A stretch of 58,129 bases of DNA from Vairimorpha apis BRL 01 (GCA_000447185.1 KE647374.1:4203-62331), one strand, 5' to 3'. Positions 12,431 to 22,760 are shown, counted from the stretch's first letter. The notes: generated by a model not told the origin, from the letters alone. A program made the numbers and translations.

Positions 12431-12520
12431 AAGCTCATTTTCTATAACTATAAGAAATTATATTTTTATGTTTGAAATTTTAAAAAATAAAGTAAAATTG
12501 TAGATTTTAAATAAAATATT

Positions 12521-13045
12521 TTAAAATTTTGAAAAAATAAAGTTAACATAATTATTTAATAAAATATATTTTTTTTCTTTTCCTATAATTTGATCACTGA
12601 CTTTTTCATAAGTTGGATCATAAGCAATTTGTAAATTAAAACCATATTTTGATTTATCAAGTACTTCTTTACTAAATTCAATTTTTTCTTGTTTAGCCAA
12701 TTTAGGTCCAATGAAAGGTCCTTTAAATTTTCCATTTTTTTGCAACTCTCTACTTAATGCATATAATGAAATAGCAACTTGCTTTAAATTTTTTTCTTCA
12801 AACAAGTCAATTGTTTGGAATAATTCATATTCCTTTATCCCGTATAGTTTAAGACCTTTAATAAACGCACATATAGTTTCTCTCTGTACAAATAATTGAT
12901 TTGATTTTTTATATGGTATATTGTATCCACATGTTTTATTTAATAGTCTACACAACACTGTTCCATCTTTGAGAATTTCCGAAAATGATTTTGAACCGAA
13001 ATTTTCTTCTAAAATAAGAGAAATCCATTTAATTGATTCTTCCAT
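12521..13045 (-). CDS. calponin-homology protein (transgelin/Scp1-like)
   Basis: A single CH domain occupies residues about 1-110. Visible signatures are IKWISLILEENF at the start, KDGTVLCRLLN (the typical helix C 'DG.vLC.L.N' pattern) at about residue 26, and the helix QTIDLFEEKNLKQVAISLYAL near residue 80. After it come GPKLAK and a calponin-like tail FSKEVLDKSKYGFNLQ. The order CH domain plus one calponin-type repeat is that of transgelin/Scp1, an actin-bundling protein. At 174 aa the length is slightly below that of Scp1. GGG at 13051-13053 gives a CCC element 6-8 bp upstream of the ATG. EB1-type CH proteins are less likely because the tail is not coiled coil. Confidence 0.8.
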   Translation of the reverse strand: MEESIKWISLILEENFGSKSFSEILKDGTVLCRLLNKTCGYNIPYKKSNQLFVQRETICAFIKGLKLYGIKEYELFQTIDLFEEKNLKQVAISLYALSRELQKNGKFKGPFIGPKLAKQEKIEFSKEVLDKSKYGFNLQIAYDPTYEKVSDQIIGKEKKYILLNNYVNFIFSKF

Positions 13046-14103
13046 ATAAAGGGTAAAATTTATTTTTAATTTACTATTTTGTAAAATTAAATTTAAGAAT
13101 ATAAAATTATTGTACCTTATACACTTATTATTTATTATAATTTGATTTATTGCATTAACAAATTTTTAACAAAATTTTTCGTTAATCTTAAAGAAATTTA
13201 AACAATAATAAGCTCAATTTATATAACAATATATGGTTAGAAGTTTTTATATTTACAAAATTTCTAAAAAAAATATCATAAAAATATTTAATTTAACTAC
13301 TGAAAAAAATTTAAATATTTTATACATTTTTAATGAATATGATATTGTAATCTTTCATATATAAATGTAATTTTAATTTAATTGAATTAAAAAAAACCAT
13401 AAATTTAATTTGAAATAGTAATTATTTTAGTCTCAACTTAAGTATAATTTTGTTAATTTTTTATATTCATATATAACCAAATTTGTTTAAATATAAAAAA
13501 ATAATGTTTAATTAAATTTAGACATTTTGCACAATAAATATATTTGTATTTAAATTTATATAAAACGTTATAGTATACAAAAGTTTTTTATGATAATTTG
13601 TTATAAGTAGAAAAACTAAATCATTATTATTTTTTATCTTAATTACATTAAAAAAAATGAATTGATAAATTGCAAATATTATCGTAAGTTTTTTTATGTT
13701 AAAAAATACATTGCTATTTTCAAATAAAAATGTTTTGTAGATTGCAAAATTATTTTTACTATTATGTAAAAATGGTTTTATTTTTTTAATTATAAATTAA
13801 TTTTAATATTTTTCTATCAATAAATTTTGGTATATTTATAAAATAATATTTTAAAAAAAATATATCTTTATTGTTAATATTTATATCATATAAAAAATTA
13901 TAAAAATTTCAAATATATTTATAATTTTTTTAATCTTGTTCAAATAAAATTGTAAATTATTTAAAAGATTTCATATTCAGTAAAATATAGATATACTAAA
14001 AATAAACACAGTTAATTTTTAAAGTAATTTATTTTTTATGATAAAAAAAAATATTTTAAAGAAAAGCATTTAATTTTTTGTAAGAAAATTGCTTAACCCC
14101 TAA
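13046..14103. other. 1.06-kb AT-rich divergent spacer
   Basis: Separates the CH protein (minus) and GTPase (plus) genes. I see only A/T-rich sequence between the C-triplet elements at 13051 and 14097. Confidence 0.6.
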
Positions 14104-14985
14104 ATGGTATTAAAAAAAAGAAAGAGTAAACGACTAAGTACACGTAAGAAAAATAAAATATTAAAAAAAATAAGAAAGCAAGAAAAAGATAGACGTAAAA
14201 CATTTAAAGAGAAACTCAAAAATAAATCAAAAATTCCAAAACAAATTTTGATGACAGATGAAGAATTAATAAGATTACAAGAAATAAAAGATAATGAAAA
14301 AAGAAGAAAGGATTTAGAAATAGGACAAATTCAAATAGATACTAATATAGATAATTTTTGTAAAGCTAACGATTTCATCATCTATATAGTTGATCCTAGA
14401 GATATCATAATGCCTAATTTTAATGTTGATTGCATCGTTATTAATTATAGAAATGATATATCTTTAGAATTACTTGGAAGTTTGTTTAATAAAATTAATA
14501 ATAATTTTAAATGTTTTATTTTGAGTAAAGATTGTTCAGATGAAAAAATAAATAGATTTAAAGATGAATTTTTACAACTTGTAAGTAAATTACAAAATAA
14601 AAGTATTGGTATTATCGGTCAACCAAAAGTTGGAAAAAATTTTATAAGAAAATTGATTGATCAAAACGAAGTAACAACGTATACTACACATTGCGAACAA
14701 GGATTGAGCGGATTACTTAGGGGAGCCATTAATTATAGAAACGTATTATATAAAGATTTAATTAAAGATTTAGTCGATAATAAAATTGATAAAGATCAGT
14801 TAAGTCATTATTATAAAATACGATACTTTGAAAATTTTGATGATTTTGTTGGATTGATAGCAGAGAAGGAAAAAATTAGAAGTAATAAAGACGAGGAAGT
14901 TTCTAAGATGATAATTAATGAATTTTATAATGGTAAATTTAAATTCTATAAAGATGATGAAGGACAATTTGTATTTTCGATCTAA
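14104..14985 (+). CDS. NUG1: nucleostemin/Nug1-like GTPase with degenerate G motifs
   Basis: The first about 45 residues are a Lys/Arg-rich nucleolar-type tail (KKRKSKRLSTRKKNKILKK), typical of Nug1/GNL3. A circularly permuted GTPase follows. IVDPRDI (about residue 94) stands where the family has DARDP. LSKDCSD (about 140) is at the NKxD position. GIIGQPKVGKNF (about 170) is at the P-loop, where the usual motif ends GKSS/T. There is no clear DxxG. The family acts in assembly and export of pre-60S ribosomes. The protein is 293 aa, well below yeast Nug1. The altered G1 and G4 motifs imply weak or absent GTP binding. CCCC at 14097-14100 is separated from the ATG by TAA. Confidence 0.75.
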   Translation: MVLKKRKSKRLSTRKKNKILKKIRKQEKDRRKTFKEKLKNKSKIPKQILMTDEELIRLQEIKDNEKRRKDLEIGQIQIDTNIDNFCKANDFIIYIVDPRDIIMPNFNVDCIVINYRNDISLELLGSLFNKINNNFKCFILSKDCSDEKINRFKDEFLQLVSKLQNKSIGIIGQPKVGKNFIRKLIDQNEVTTYTTHCEQGLSGLLRGAINYRNVLYKDLIKDLVDNKIDKDQLSHYYKIRYFENFDDFVGLIAEKEKIRSNKDEEVSKMIINEFYNGKFKFYKDDEGQFVFSI

Positions 14986-15255
14986 TTTTATATTTAATTT
15001 TTTAAATTATAAAATAAAAAAATATTATTTTTGATTTATTCTTGTACTTTTTATATAATAAATGATATTTTTTTGTTTGTAATATATTTTTACTGAAAAA
15101 ATTTATTTATATTTAAAATAAAAATTAATTAATAAAAAATTATTTTTAAGTTATTTATTTTTGTTATATTTAAAATAATATTCAATATTTAATTATTAAA
15201 AAAAATACATGCTTTTAATTTATAAAAATTATATGTGTATATTTATATATATATT

Positions 15256-15268
15256 TTTAACTTTATAA
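15256..15268. repeat. left target-site duplication, 13 bp
   Basis: TTTAACTTTATAA occurs here and again at 15545-15557, exactly flanking the endonuclease fragment. The bases just outside the two repeats differ, so the duplication is 13 bp. Confidence 0.8.
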
Positions 15269-15544
15269 AAAAGATCATATCATATGTGATAACGTGGGAC
15301 GGTATAGTGAGTAAATATAACTCTAAACATAGAAAAGAACTTGGTATCACGGACCGAATTATGACATACATTCAGTCTACAGCTCTTAAAAAGACTCTTG
15401 AGAGCATTTCAATGGAGTACAGGAGAGGAGAGAGGATAGTTGAAACCGAAGAGGCAGACCAGCAAACAAATGTTTTCCAAGGGCAGATATTAGCGTGAAC
15501 AAATTATATTATAAAAAATAACCCTTAAATAAATAATTTTAAAA
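15269..15544 (+). mobile_element. 5'-truncated retroelement insertion encoding endonuclease C-terminus
   Basis: This is a 276-bp insertion bounded by a perfect 13-bp target-site duplication. It opens mid-domain (KKIISYVITWDGIVSKY), continues through AYIQ-type sequence (TYIQSTALKKTLESIS) and ends the frame at 15498. The 3' tail carries TAACCCTTAAATAAATAA at 15519-15536, which recurs in related form at the 3' ends of the 48.2 and 57.2 kb copies. 5' truncation, a common 3' end and variable target duplications are the marks of non-LTR retrotransposition. GC is clearly higher than in the host DNA. Only the last about 75 codons of the element are present, so it is not a functional gene. Confidence 0.85.
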
Positions 15545-15557
15545 TTTAACTTTATAA
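15545..15557. repeat. right target-site duplication, 13 bp
   Basis: This copy of TTTAACTTTATAA matches 15256-15268 and closes the insertion. Confidence 0.8.
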
Positions 15558-16057
15558 TTATTTAAAATTAACATATACACTTTTTTTATAAATTTGATAT
15601 TTAATTATATAAGAACATTAAAAATTTTTATTATTTATATTTCAATTTGAATAAAGATTTGTATTATATATATATATATAATATTTGTATGTCAAAGTTC
15701 AAACTATTTACAAAAAATTGTAATTTATTTCTGTTTTTAATATTTATATATTATAATGTAGAAATTTATATTCAAGTTATCTTAACAAACTTAATACTTT
15801 TTTAAATGTAAATAAATGTACATAAATATATAACACTACAAAAAAACACAATATTAATTATTTATTAAGCTAAGATTAAAATTTTTTAAAAAAAGATAAA
15901 TAAACATTATTGTAAACTAGATATTTTTTATTTTCATTCAAATGTTTTTTTAATATTTTTTAAATCAACTTCATTTTTTATACATTTCAATTTATTCAAA
16001 TTTTTATTTGTAAATCAATATTTTCAACTTTTAAAATAATAAACATTTATATAAAAA
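15558..16057. other. 500-bp AT-rich spacer
   Basis: No gene seen. It contains a short TA dinucleotide run near 15668-15680. Confidence 0.55.
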
Positions 16058-16231
16058 TTAAATAAATTTTTCTGTTAAATTTTTTTTATATTTTTTTCTT
16101 TGCTTTATCAGAAATTTCATTTCATTGATCTTTTCTTTGTGTATTTTAAAATTGTTATAGATTAAAATATATTCATTTACAAGTTTACTATATTCATCTA
16201 AAAGTTGAAACAACTTTTCTCTATCATTCAT
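16058..16231 (-). CDS. small 57-aa charged helical ORF overlapping KIN28 3' end
   Basis: An ATG at 16231, directly preceded by CCC (within a GCCC that belongs to the upstream gene's last codons), opens a 57-codon frame with a clean stop. The product is Lys/Glu-rich and helical, probably coiled coil (MNDREKLFQLLDEYSKLV...). It overlaps the last 8 bases of the kinase gene in another frame. Microsporidia often have overlapping or abutting genes, and the CCC context argues for expression. No family is recognised. It could be a small complex subunit or spurious. Confidence 0.45.
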   Translation of the reverse strand: MNDREKLFQLLDEYSKLVNEYILIYNNFKIHKEKINEMKFLIKQRKKYKKNLTEKFI

Positions 16232-17120
16232 GGGCCATAAAAAATGGAAGATTTTTAGGTTGTGTAGGTTTTGGATCTGAACTAAAATAATTATCGTTTA
16301 AAGCTTCATATGTATTAATCCTTTTGTTTGGATCGTATATAAAAAACTTTTTAAGTAAACTTAATGCATCTATAGAGGCTGCAGTAAATAAAGATTCTAA
16401 TTTAATGCCTTCTTTTTCTTGAAATTCCATAAATCCAGGAAGATCTTTCAAACTTGGATAGGAATGTAATTTAGGTGTCCCAAAAACTTTAAAAATTAAA
16501 TTTAATTGTTCAAGATCAGATTCACCAGCAAAAAGTGGAACTCTTAACATTAATTCTGCAAAAATACATCCAATTGACCACATATCAACACCAAATCCGT
16601 ATTGTTTAGCTCCCAACAATAATTCTGGAGCTCTATACCATCTAGTAACCACTTGTGATGTCATCTTAGAACCTATAGATCTAGATAAACCAAAATCAGC
16701 GATCTTTATTAAACCACTTCTACTTACGAGAATATTATTTGGTTTAATATCTCTATGTAATATAAATTTTTCATGTAATTTATGAACTCCTGTCAAAATC
16801 ATAAGCATCCATGATTTTACATCAGAAGGTAAAATAAAAATTTGTTTATTATTGATAATACATTCAAGATCAGTTTCAACATATTCTAAAACAAGATGAA
16901 TATCATCATTTTGAATGTAAATTTCAATAAGATCCAAAATATATTTGTTTTTTATTTGTTTAAGAGTTTTAATTTCTCTTATGACTGAAATATCATGGCC
17001 TACACTGTATTTAGTTTTTTTCATACGTTTAATAGCAACATTTGGAATATTTTGTTTAGAAGCAAGATAAATTGTAGCATATGTTCCTTCTCCTATTTTT
17101 TTCTTTTTAATGTAGTCCAT
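16224..17120 (-). CDS. KIN28: CDK7/Kin28-type cyclin-dependent kinase (TFIIH)
   Basis: A complete kinase of 298 aa. Visible are the Gly loop IGEGTYATIYLA, Lys (VAIKRM), the C-helix VIREIKTLKQI, the catalytic loop HRDIKPNNI, DFGLSRS and the T-loop MTSQVVTRWYRAPELLLG. The VTRWYRAPELLLGAKQYG segment and the tail FSSDPKPTQPKNLPFF are characteristic of CDK7/Kin28. Kin28 phosphorylates the RNA polymerase II CTD as part of TFIIH. In animals its orthologue is also the CDK-activating kinase. I place the start at ATG 17120 (MDYIKKKK). The frame is open 15 bp further, but only to a GTG, and GGGG at 17123-17126 (CCCC on the coding strand) sits right before ATG 17120. The 3' end overlaps a small ORF by 8 bp. 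Confidence 0.93.
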   Translation of the reverse strand: MDYIKKKKIGEGTYATIYLASKQNIPNVAIKRMKKTKYSVGHDISVIREIKTLKQIKNKYILDLIEIYIQNDDIHLVLEYVETDLECIINNKQIFILPSDVKSWMLMILTGVHKLHEKFILHRDIKPNNILVSRSGLIKIADFGLSRSIGSKMTSQVVTRWYRAPELLLGAKQYGFGVDMWSIGCIFAELMLRVPLFAGESDLEQLNLIFKVFGTPKLHSYPSLKDLPGFMEFQEKEGIKLESLFTAASIDALSLLKKFFIYDPNKRINTYEALNDNYFSSDPKPTQPKNLPFFMAHE

Positions 17121-17122
17121 TA

Positions 17123-17126
17123 GGGG
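17123..17126 (-). promoter_or_regulatory. CCCC element fixing KIN28 start
   Basis: The coding strand reads GCCCCTAATGG. The element leaves only TA before ATG 17120 and lies inside the apparent longer frame, so the extra upstream codons are unlikely to be translated. Confidence 0.6.
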
Positions 17127-17135
17127 CAAATACAC

Positions 17136-17430
17136 AAATTTATTTGAATAATGAGAATTATGTAAAATTAGACATATATCTTTTAAAAGTCTAATTTTTT
17201 TTGTAATATATTGTAAAGCAATTATTAATTTTTACAAAATCTAGTAATTTAACATTATAATTTTATTATTAAATTTATAAATGTATAAACTTAACAAAAT
17301 AAAATATTGATTAAATTATTATAAAAATGATTTTTGAAATTAACAATATTTTAACTTTTACAATAAACTATAATATATTTATCTACATTTTATAGTTTAA
17401 AATAATTTTTATAAAATTTAAAACCTAAAA
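17136..17430. other. AT-rich spacer
   Basis: About 300 bp between KIN28 and the retroelement copy. Nothing recognised. Confidence 0.5.
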
Positions 17431-17439
17431 ATATTTATT

Positions 17440-18113
17440 GAGTTATTTTTCCTTGTCTATTCTTTATTCAACTAGCCTCATGTTCAGGCACACTATTTAT
17501 TATATGGGATTCCTTTATCTCACATTCATGTTACTTGTGAGATCTTCAGTGTCTAATATTTTGCCCTGGTTATTATTAATAGGGTCCATTGTTTTCCCTT
17601 CCATATATTTATAGTTTGAACAATTAACTTCTCCACTGTGCGCTCCACCTCTACCTCTCCAGCATCACCCTGGTCGTGCCCTCGTCTTCGTTCAAGAGAG
17701 ATACTCTCGAGCGTTTTCTTCAGCACTAATGACTGGATATATGCATCTAAGGATGGTTGTATTCCTAGCTCCTTGATGTATTTCTTATGGTATGTCGTTA
17801 CTACACCGTCATATGTCATTACATAAAGGATAATTTTTGTCTTAGATTTATATATGATACCTAACTCATTAGCAATAAGGTCGTACTTTCTTAACTTTTC
17901 ATTCTCAACAATAGTGAGAAGATCTTGGTTCGTAATACCGACCTCGACAATTAAAATTTCCTTGTTTTTCTTTTCTAAGACAAAAATATCAGGCTTGTTA
18001 TGGTTTACTTTGATATCAGTCGATATCCTTGTATCCACTCGTATTTCGGAGTTGTCATTAGACATCATCTCTTGTACAGACTGGGACCTAATTTTCTTAG
18101 TCTTTTTAAAACC
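17440..18113 (-). mobile_element. retroelement 3' fragment with intact restriction-like endonuclease ORF
   Basis: An uninterrupted frame covers 17553-18068 and stays open upstream to about 18125. It reads HNKPDIFVLEKKNKEILIVEVG, then NEKLRKYDLIANELG, YVMTYDGVVTTYHKKY, DAYIQSLVLKKTLESIS and ERRRG. KPD, then a hydrophobic strand with Glu, then K-x2-Y is the pattern of the restriction-like endonuclease (PD-D/ExK) at the C-terminus of R2-type non-LTR retrotransposons. The reverse transcriptase is absent, so the copy is 5'-truncated. GC is much higher than in flanking DNA, suggesting recent insertion. ATATTTATT at 17431-17439 and 18114-18122 may be a 9-bp target duplication, less certain in such AT-rich DNA. 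A stand-alone nuclease is an alternative. Confidence 0.75.
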
Positions 18114-18150
18114 ATATTTATTACAATAAAGTTTAAATAAAAATAATTAA

Positions 18151-19580
18151 AAATAACTTTTTAACAAACAATTTTTTATGAATAATTTTAGATATGATTG
18201 GATTTAAAAAATAAAGTACAATTTATATAAAAAAATAATTATTTGCTTACTAATTAATTGACCTTTTACAAAAAATACCATCATTATATGTATTATCAAA
18301 ATAATAATAAAAAAGTAAAATCTATTAATTAAAATTTATAATCTTAAACTTTGAATATAAAAATTGAAAAATCTTCATATAATAAATTATTTGAAATTAT
18401 TTTTTTATAATTTAAAAAATAAGAATCAAATATATGGTGTAATTTTTTTATTTAAAAAAAAATAATATTATCAGATTAAATATATTAAAATTTCTTTTAA
18501 ATTTAACAACAATAAATAAATATAATATAATATAATATAATATAATTCAATATTTAAATTAATGTTCTTGTAAAAAATTATTTGTTATATAATGAATAAT
18601 ATTATTTTCATTTATTTTAAAAATAAACAATTTAAAAAATTTTGTAAATAATGATATAAATTAACAATAAATAAATAATTTATAAATAAAAAACATTAAT
18701 TAATATGATTTTCTACTGTATAATTGTCCTATAAAATCAACTAAACTCAATAAAAAGAACAACTTTTATTTAGCTATTTTTACAATTTAAATTTTCGATT
18801 TTTAAAAAAAGAAATCACTTTAAAATAAAATTGTTGATATTTATTTTTCTCTTTTACATAGATAAAAAAAGAAAACACTTTAATAATATTTATATATTTT
18901 TTCATTTTTCTTCTATATAAATATTGTTTGATTAAAAGTTAAGATGTTTAATATTTCACAATAATACAATTTTTTATTCATTTTATGATATTTTATATAA
19001 AAAAATTAAACATTAAATATAAATTAAAAACCAATCAAATCTTTAATTCATTTATATATATTTGTTTTTTTTAAAAAATCATTTATTTTTTATTATTTAA
19101 TAAATATATGTATAATTCTGATATTTTTATAATACTATAATCTTATTAAAAATTAAAAATAACCATAAATTGTTCATTTATAAATAATTTAGTAAAATTT
19201 TGCATAAAATTTTTAAAATTATTTTTCTTTTTCTCAACAGTTGATTGTATTTTTAAGATAAATTAAATTTTGATACTTAAAAAAAAGTTATTTAATCAGA
19301 AATTATTTTTTATAAATCTAAATATTTGTGAAATTTATATATTTTTTGTTTTTTACAAAAAAAATTATAAAATGCATTTTTTAATTATAATTAACATTTT
19401 CATACATGAATTTTGTTAAATAATATTTTGCATTGTTATATTTAATAATTTCACAAATGTTTAAATAATTTTGCAAATAACCATAATATTTTTATTAGCC
19501 AAGATTGTTAATTTTATAAATATTAAAACATACATTTCTAATCTTTACATTTTAATTTATTGGAATAAAGCCCTAAATAT
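18151..19580. other. 1.4-kb AT-rich spacer with TATAA microsatellite
   Basis: No gene seen. A pentanucleotide run of about five TATAA units lies near 18517-18545. The rest is plain A/T sequence up to the CCC element at 19571. Confidence 0.55.
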
Positions 19581-21026
19581 ATGAAAAAAATAAACTTTAT
19601 TTATTCAGTAACGGAAATTGTAAAAAATAAAGCAGATGATAACATATACAAATACGTGGTTCTTCCAAATAATTTAAAATTTTTATTGATATCAGATTTA
19701 AATGCAGACAAATCTGGTTGTTCATTATCAGTAGGAATTGGTTCATTTGATGAAAAAATAAATGGTCTAGCACATTTTTTAGAACATTTGTTATTTATGG
19801 GAACTGAAAAATATCCTGAAGAAAATGCGTATATGGATTTTTTAAATTTAAATAATGGATCATCAAATGCCTATACTACAGATGAGTGCACTGTATATTA
19901 TTTTGATATAAGTAATAATTATATAGATAAAGGTTTAGATATGTTTGCTCAATTTTTTATTTCACCATTGTTTAATAAGGATTCAGTTGATAGAGAAATG
20001 TCTGCAGTAAATTCAGAATTTTTGAGTAATGTTGAAAATGAAAATAGTCGTATGCATAGAATTTTGCAATTATGTTGTAACAAAGATACAAGAGAAAGTA
20101 ATTTTAATATTGGTAATTTTGAAACATTAAATATTGAAAATATAAGAGACCATGTAATTAATTTATATGAAACCAAATATTCAGCCGATAAAATGATAGG
20201 AGTTTTATATAGTAATAAATCTATAGAGGAAATGGAAAAAATGATTAACGTTTTTAATTTAATAAAAAATAAAAATAATCAAATTCAAAATGAAAATGAA
20301 AATTCTGATTTTTTTTATAATCGATTTATACAATATATTTTAAAAGTACAAAAGATAAATTTTCTACACAAAAAAATTTATTCATTTCAAGATATAATAA
20401 GAAATGATTGTAAAAATAAAATAATAAAATATAAATCAATTGAAAAATCAAAAAAATTAGCAATATTTATAAAAACTGGAAGTTCTTTAATATGTCCAAT
20501 TTTATTTACACATATAGTTGACCAATTTAATATGGAAGATACTGGGTGTATAGCAATTTTAAAAGATAAAAACCTTGCATATGATGTTTCAATAAGTATA
20601 GATAATGTATCCTGGTATGGTTTATTTTGCATTGAAATTTATCCAACAAATTATGGAACTAATAAATTAGATGATATTTTAAAAGTCATTAATGAATATT
20701 TTTTAAATTTTAAAAATTGGAATTTTAAATGTTTAATAAATCGTAACAAAATAAATTTTGAGTATAAAGAGAAAGAAGATGTAATTGATGTTGTTGAAGA
20801 ATTATCTGAAAGACTTCAAACTGTATCCATTGTAAATATTTTAAATTTTGAATATACTAACGATGTTCCAGATCAAGATTTAATAAATGAAGTTATTAAA
20901 AGTCTAGGAAATAAAGATCAATGGATAATTTTATATGCAGATGACGAATATACTTCTAAATTTAACGATGGTATATTTGGTATTGAAGTAGATTCATTTT
21001 TAATTAAGAAAATGCAAGTTTTTTAA
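19581..21026 (+). CDS. M16 insulinase-family zinc protease, half-length
   Basis: The inverted zinc motif HFLEH is at residues about 65-69 (AHFLEHLLFMGTEKYP), followed by NGSSNAYTTDECTVYYF. The distal Glu region is SAVNSEFLSN (about residue 140). These match the catalytic N-domain of insulin-degrading enzyme/STE23. The remainder to residue 481 resembles the second domain of the family and then ends, so only the N-terminal half of the usual about 900-1000 aa four-domain enzyme is present. No frame continuing the protein is visible in the 414 bp before beta-tubulin. It may be a natural half-enzyme or a truncated gene. The role would be degradation of small peptides or prepeptide processing. CCC at 19571-19573 lies 7 bp before the ATG. 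Confidence 0.82.
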   Translation: MKKINFIYSVTEIVKNKADDNIYKYVVLPNNLKFLLISDLNADKSGCSLSVGIGSFDEKINGLAHFLEHLLFMGTEKYPEENAYMDFLNLNNGSSNAYTTDECTVYYFDISNNYIDKGLDMFAQFFISPLFNKDSVDREMSAVNSEFLSNVENENSRMHRILQLCCNKDTRESNFNIGNFETLNIENIRDHVINLYETKYSADKMIGVLYSNKSIEEMEKMINVFNLIKNKNNQIQNENENSDFFYNRFIQYILKVQKINFLHKKIYSFQDIIRNDCKNKIIKYKSIEKSKKLAIFIKTGSSLICPILFTHIVDQFNMEDTGCIAILKDKNLAYDVSISIDNVSWYGLFCIEIYPTNYGTNKLDDILKVINEYFLNFKNWNFKCLINRNKINFEYKEKEDVIDVVEELSERLQTVSIVNILNFEYTNDVPDQDLINEVIKSLGNKDQWIILYADDEYTSKFNDGIFGIEVDSFLIKKMQVF

Positions 21027-21440
21027 AATTTCAGTTTAATAAATATATTGGAATTTTTAATTAAAATAATTTCTATTGAAATATAAATAAATATAAATAA
21101 TTTTTAAATTTTTAAAAAAAGTGTTTCTAAAATTTTTTATAATTACAATGTTTTTATTAAAAATTATAATCATATCATTTTAAAATAATTTTATAAAAAA
21201 AACATTTTTTTGTAAAAATATATTAAAAAAATTCATTTTTGAAATTATATGAAAGAATAACAGTAAATTTAATAATTTTTATTTATTAAAAAATGATCTA
21301 ATAAAAAAGGGAGAAGCATATTTTTTAACAAAAATTTTGTTCATTTCACAATTTCAAATTTTTCAAAAAAATTGGTATATAAAATCTATATACATTAAAA
21401 ATATTTTACATTTTTATTTTTTTTAAAGTATGACCCCTAA
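21027..21440. other. spacer with beta-tubulin promoter
   Basis: AT-rich, with CCCC at 21434-21437 followed by TAA and the ATG. No TATA box can be distinguished in this composition. Confidence 0.5.
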
Positions 21441-22760
21441 ATGAGAGAAATTATACATTTACAAACAGGCCAATGTGGTAATCAGGTTGGAGGTAAATTT
21501 TGGGAAACAATTAGTAGTGAACATGGTATAGGTCCTGATGGTAGATATCAAGGAACATCTGAAAATCAATTAGAAAGAATAAGTGTGTATTATAACGAAT
21601 CTTCTTGTAATAAGTTTGTACCGAGAGCTGTTTTGGTTGATTTGGAACCAGGTACAATGGAGGCTATAAAACAAGGTCCATTTGGTGATTTATTCAGACC
21701 AGATAATTTTGTGTTCGGTCAATCAGGAGCAGGTAATAATTGGGCTAAAGGACATTATACAGAAGGTGCAGAATTAATAGATAGTGTGATGGATATAGTT
21801 AGAAAAGAAGCTGAAGCTTCTGAATGTTTGCAGGGATTTCAAATTACTCATTCTTTAGGAGGCGGAACTGGTGCAGGAATGGGAACTTTATTAGTCTCAA
21901 AAATACGTGAAGAATTTTCTGATAGAATGATTTGTACATTTTCAGTTGTACCTTCTCCTAAAGTTTCTGATACTGTTGTTGAACCATATAATGCAACACT
22001 TTCAATTCATCAACTTGTTGAAAATTCGGATGTCACTTTTTGCATTGATAATGAAGCTTTATATGATATTTGTTTTAAAACATTAAAATTGAATAATCCT
22101 GGATATGGTGATTTAAATCACCTTGTAAGTCTTGTGATGAGTGGTGTCACTACATGCTTAAGATTCCCAGGTCAATTAAATGCTGATTTAAGAAAATTAG
22201 CCGTTAACATGATACCTTTTCCAAGGTTGCATTTTTTTGTGGTAAGTTTTGCTCCGCTTATAGCTCAAGGAACACAAAAATTTAAAACTTATTCTGTATC
22301 TGAGTTAGCTCAACAAATGTTTGATTCTAAAAATATGATGACTGCTTGTGATCCTAAAAAAGGAAGATATTTGACTGTAGGTGCTGTTTTTAGAGGAAAA
22401 GTAAGTATGAAAGATGTAGATGAACAGATGTCTAGTACTCAAGCAAGAAATAATAATTTGTTTGTAGAATGGATACCTAATAATGTAAAAACAGCTGTTT
22501 GTGATATTGCACCCGAAGGATTTGAAATGACGGGAACATTTATGGGAAATACAACTGCTATACAAGAACTCTTTAAAAGAATTGGAGAGCAATTTGGACT
22601 TATGTTTAGAAAGAAGGCATTTTTACATTGGTATACTGGAGAAGGAATGGATGAAATGGAATTTAATGAAGCCGAATCTAACATGAATGACTTATGTTCT
22701 GAATATCAACAATATCAAGAGGCTACAATTGAGGATACAGAAGATATATTTGGCAATTAA
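21441..22760 (+). CDS. TUB2: beta-tubulin
   Basis: Full-length beta-tubulin of 439 aa. The N-terminal MREI autoregulation tetrapeptide, the GTP-binding loop [10 protein letters not shown] (residues 140-149), [15 protein letters not shown] and [31 protein letters not shown] are all present. The tail is acidic ([13 protein letters not shown]) but short. It forms microtubules with alpha-tubulin in the mitotic spindle. Counting from Met1, residue 198 is Val (ENSDVTF), where benzimidazole-sensitive beta-tubulins have Glu. Residues 167 and 200 are the usual Phe. Changes at 198 are a classical cause of benzimidazole resistance. CCCC lies four to seven bases before the ATG. The frame is intact. Confidence 0.99.
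   Translation: MREIIHLQTGQCGNQVGGKFWETISSEHGIGPDGRYQGTSENQLERISVYYNESSCNKFVPRAVLVDLEPGTMEAIKQGPFGDLFRPDNFVFGQSGAGNNWAKGHYTEGAELIDSVMDIVRKEAEASECLQGFQITHSLGGGTGAGMGTLLVSKIREEFSDRMICTFSVVPSPKVSDTVVEPYNATLSIHQLVENSDVTFCIDNEALYDICFKTLKLNNPGYGDLNHLVSLVMSGVTTCLRFPGQLNADLRKLAVNMIPFPRLHFFVVSFAPLIAQGTQKFKTYSVSELAQQMFDSKNMMTACDPKKGRYLTVGAVFRGKVSMKDVDEQMSSTQARNNNLFVEWIPNNVKTAVCDIAPEGFEMTGTFMGNTTAIQELFKRIGEQFGLMFRKKAFLHWYTGEGMDEMEFNEAESNMNDLCSEYQQYQEATIEDTEDIFGN

Noticed and set aside
22305..22684. Two antisense frames within beta-tubulin
   Set aside because: They are shadows of a highly conserved gene on the other strand.
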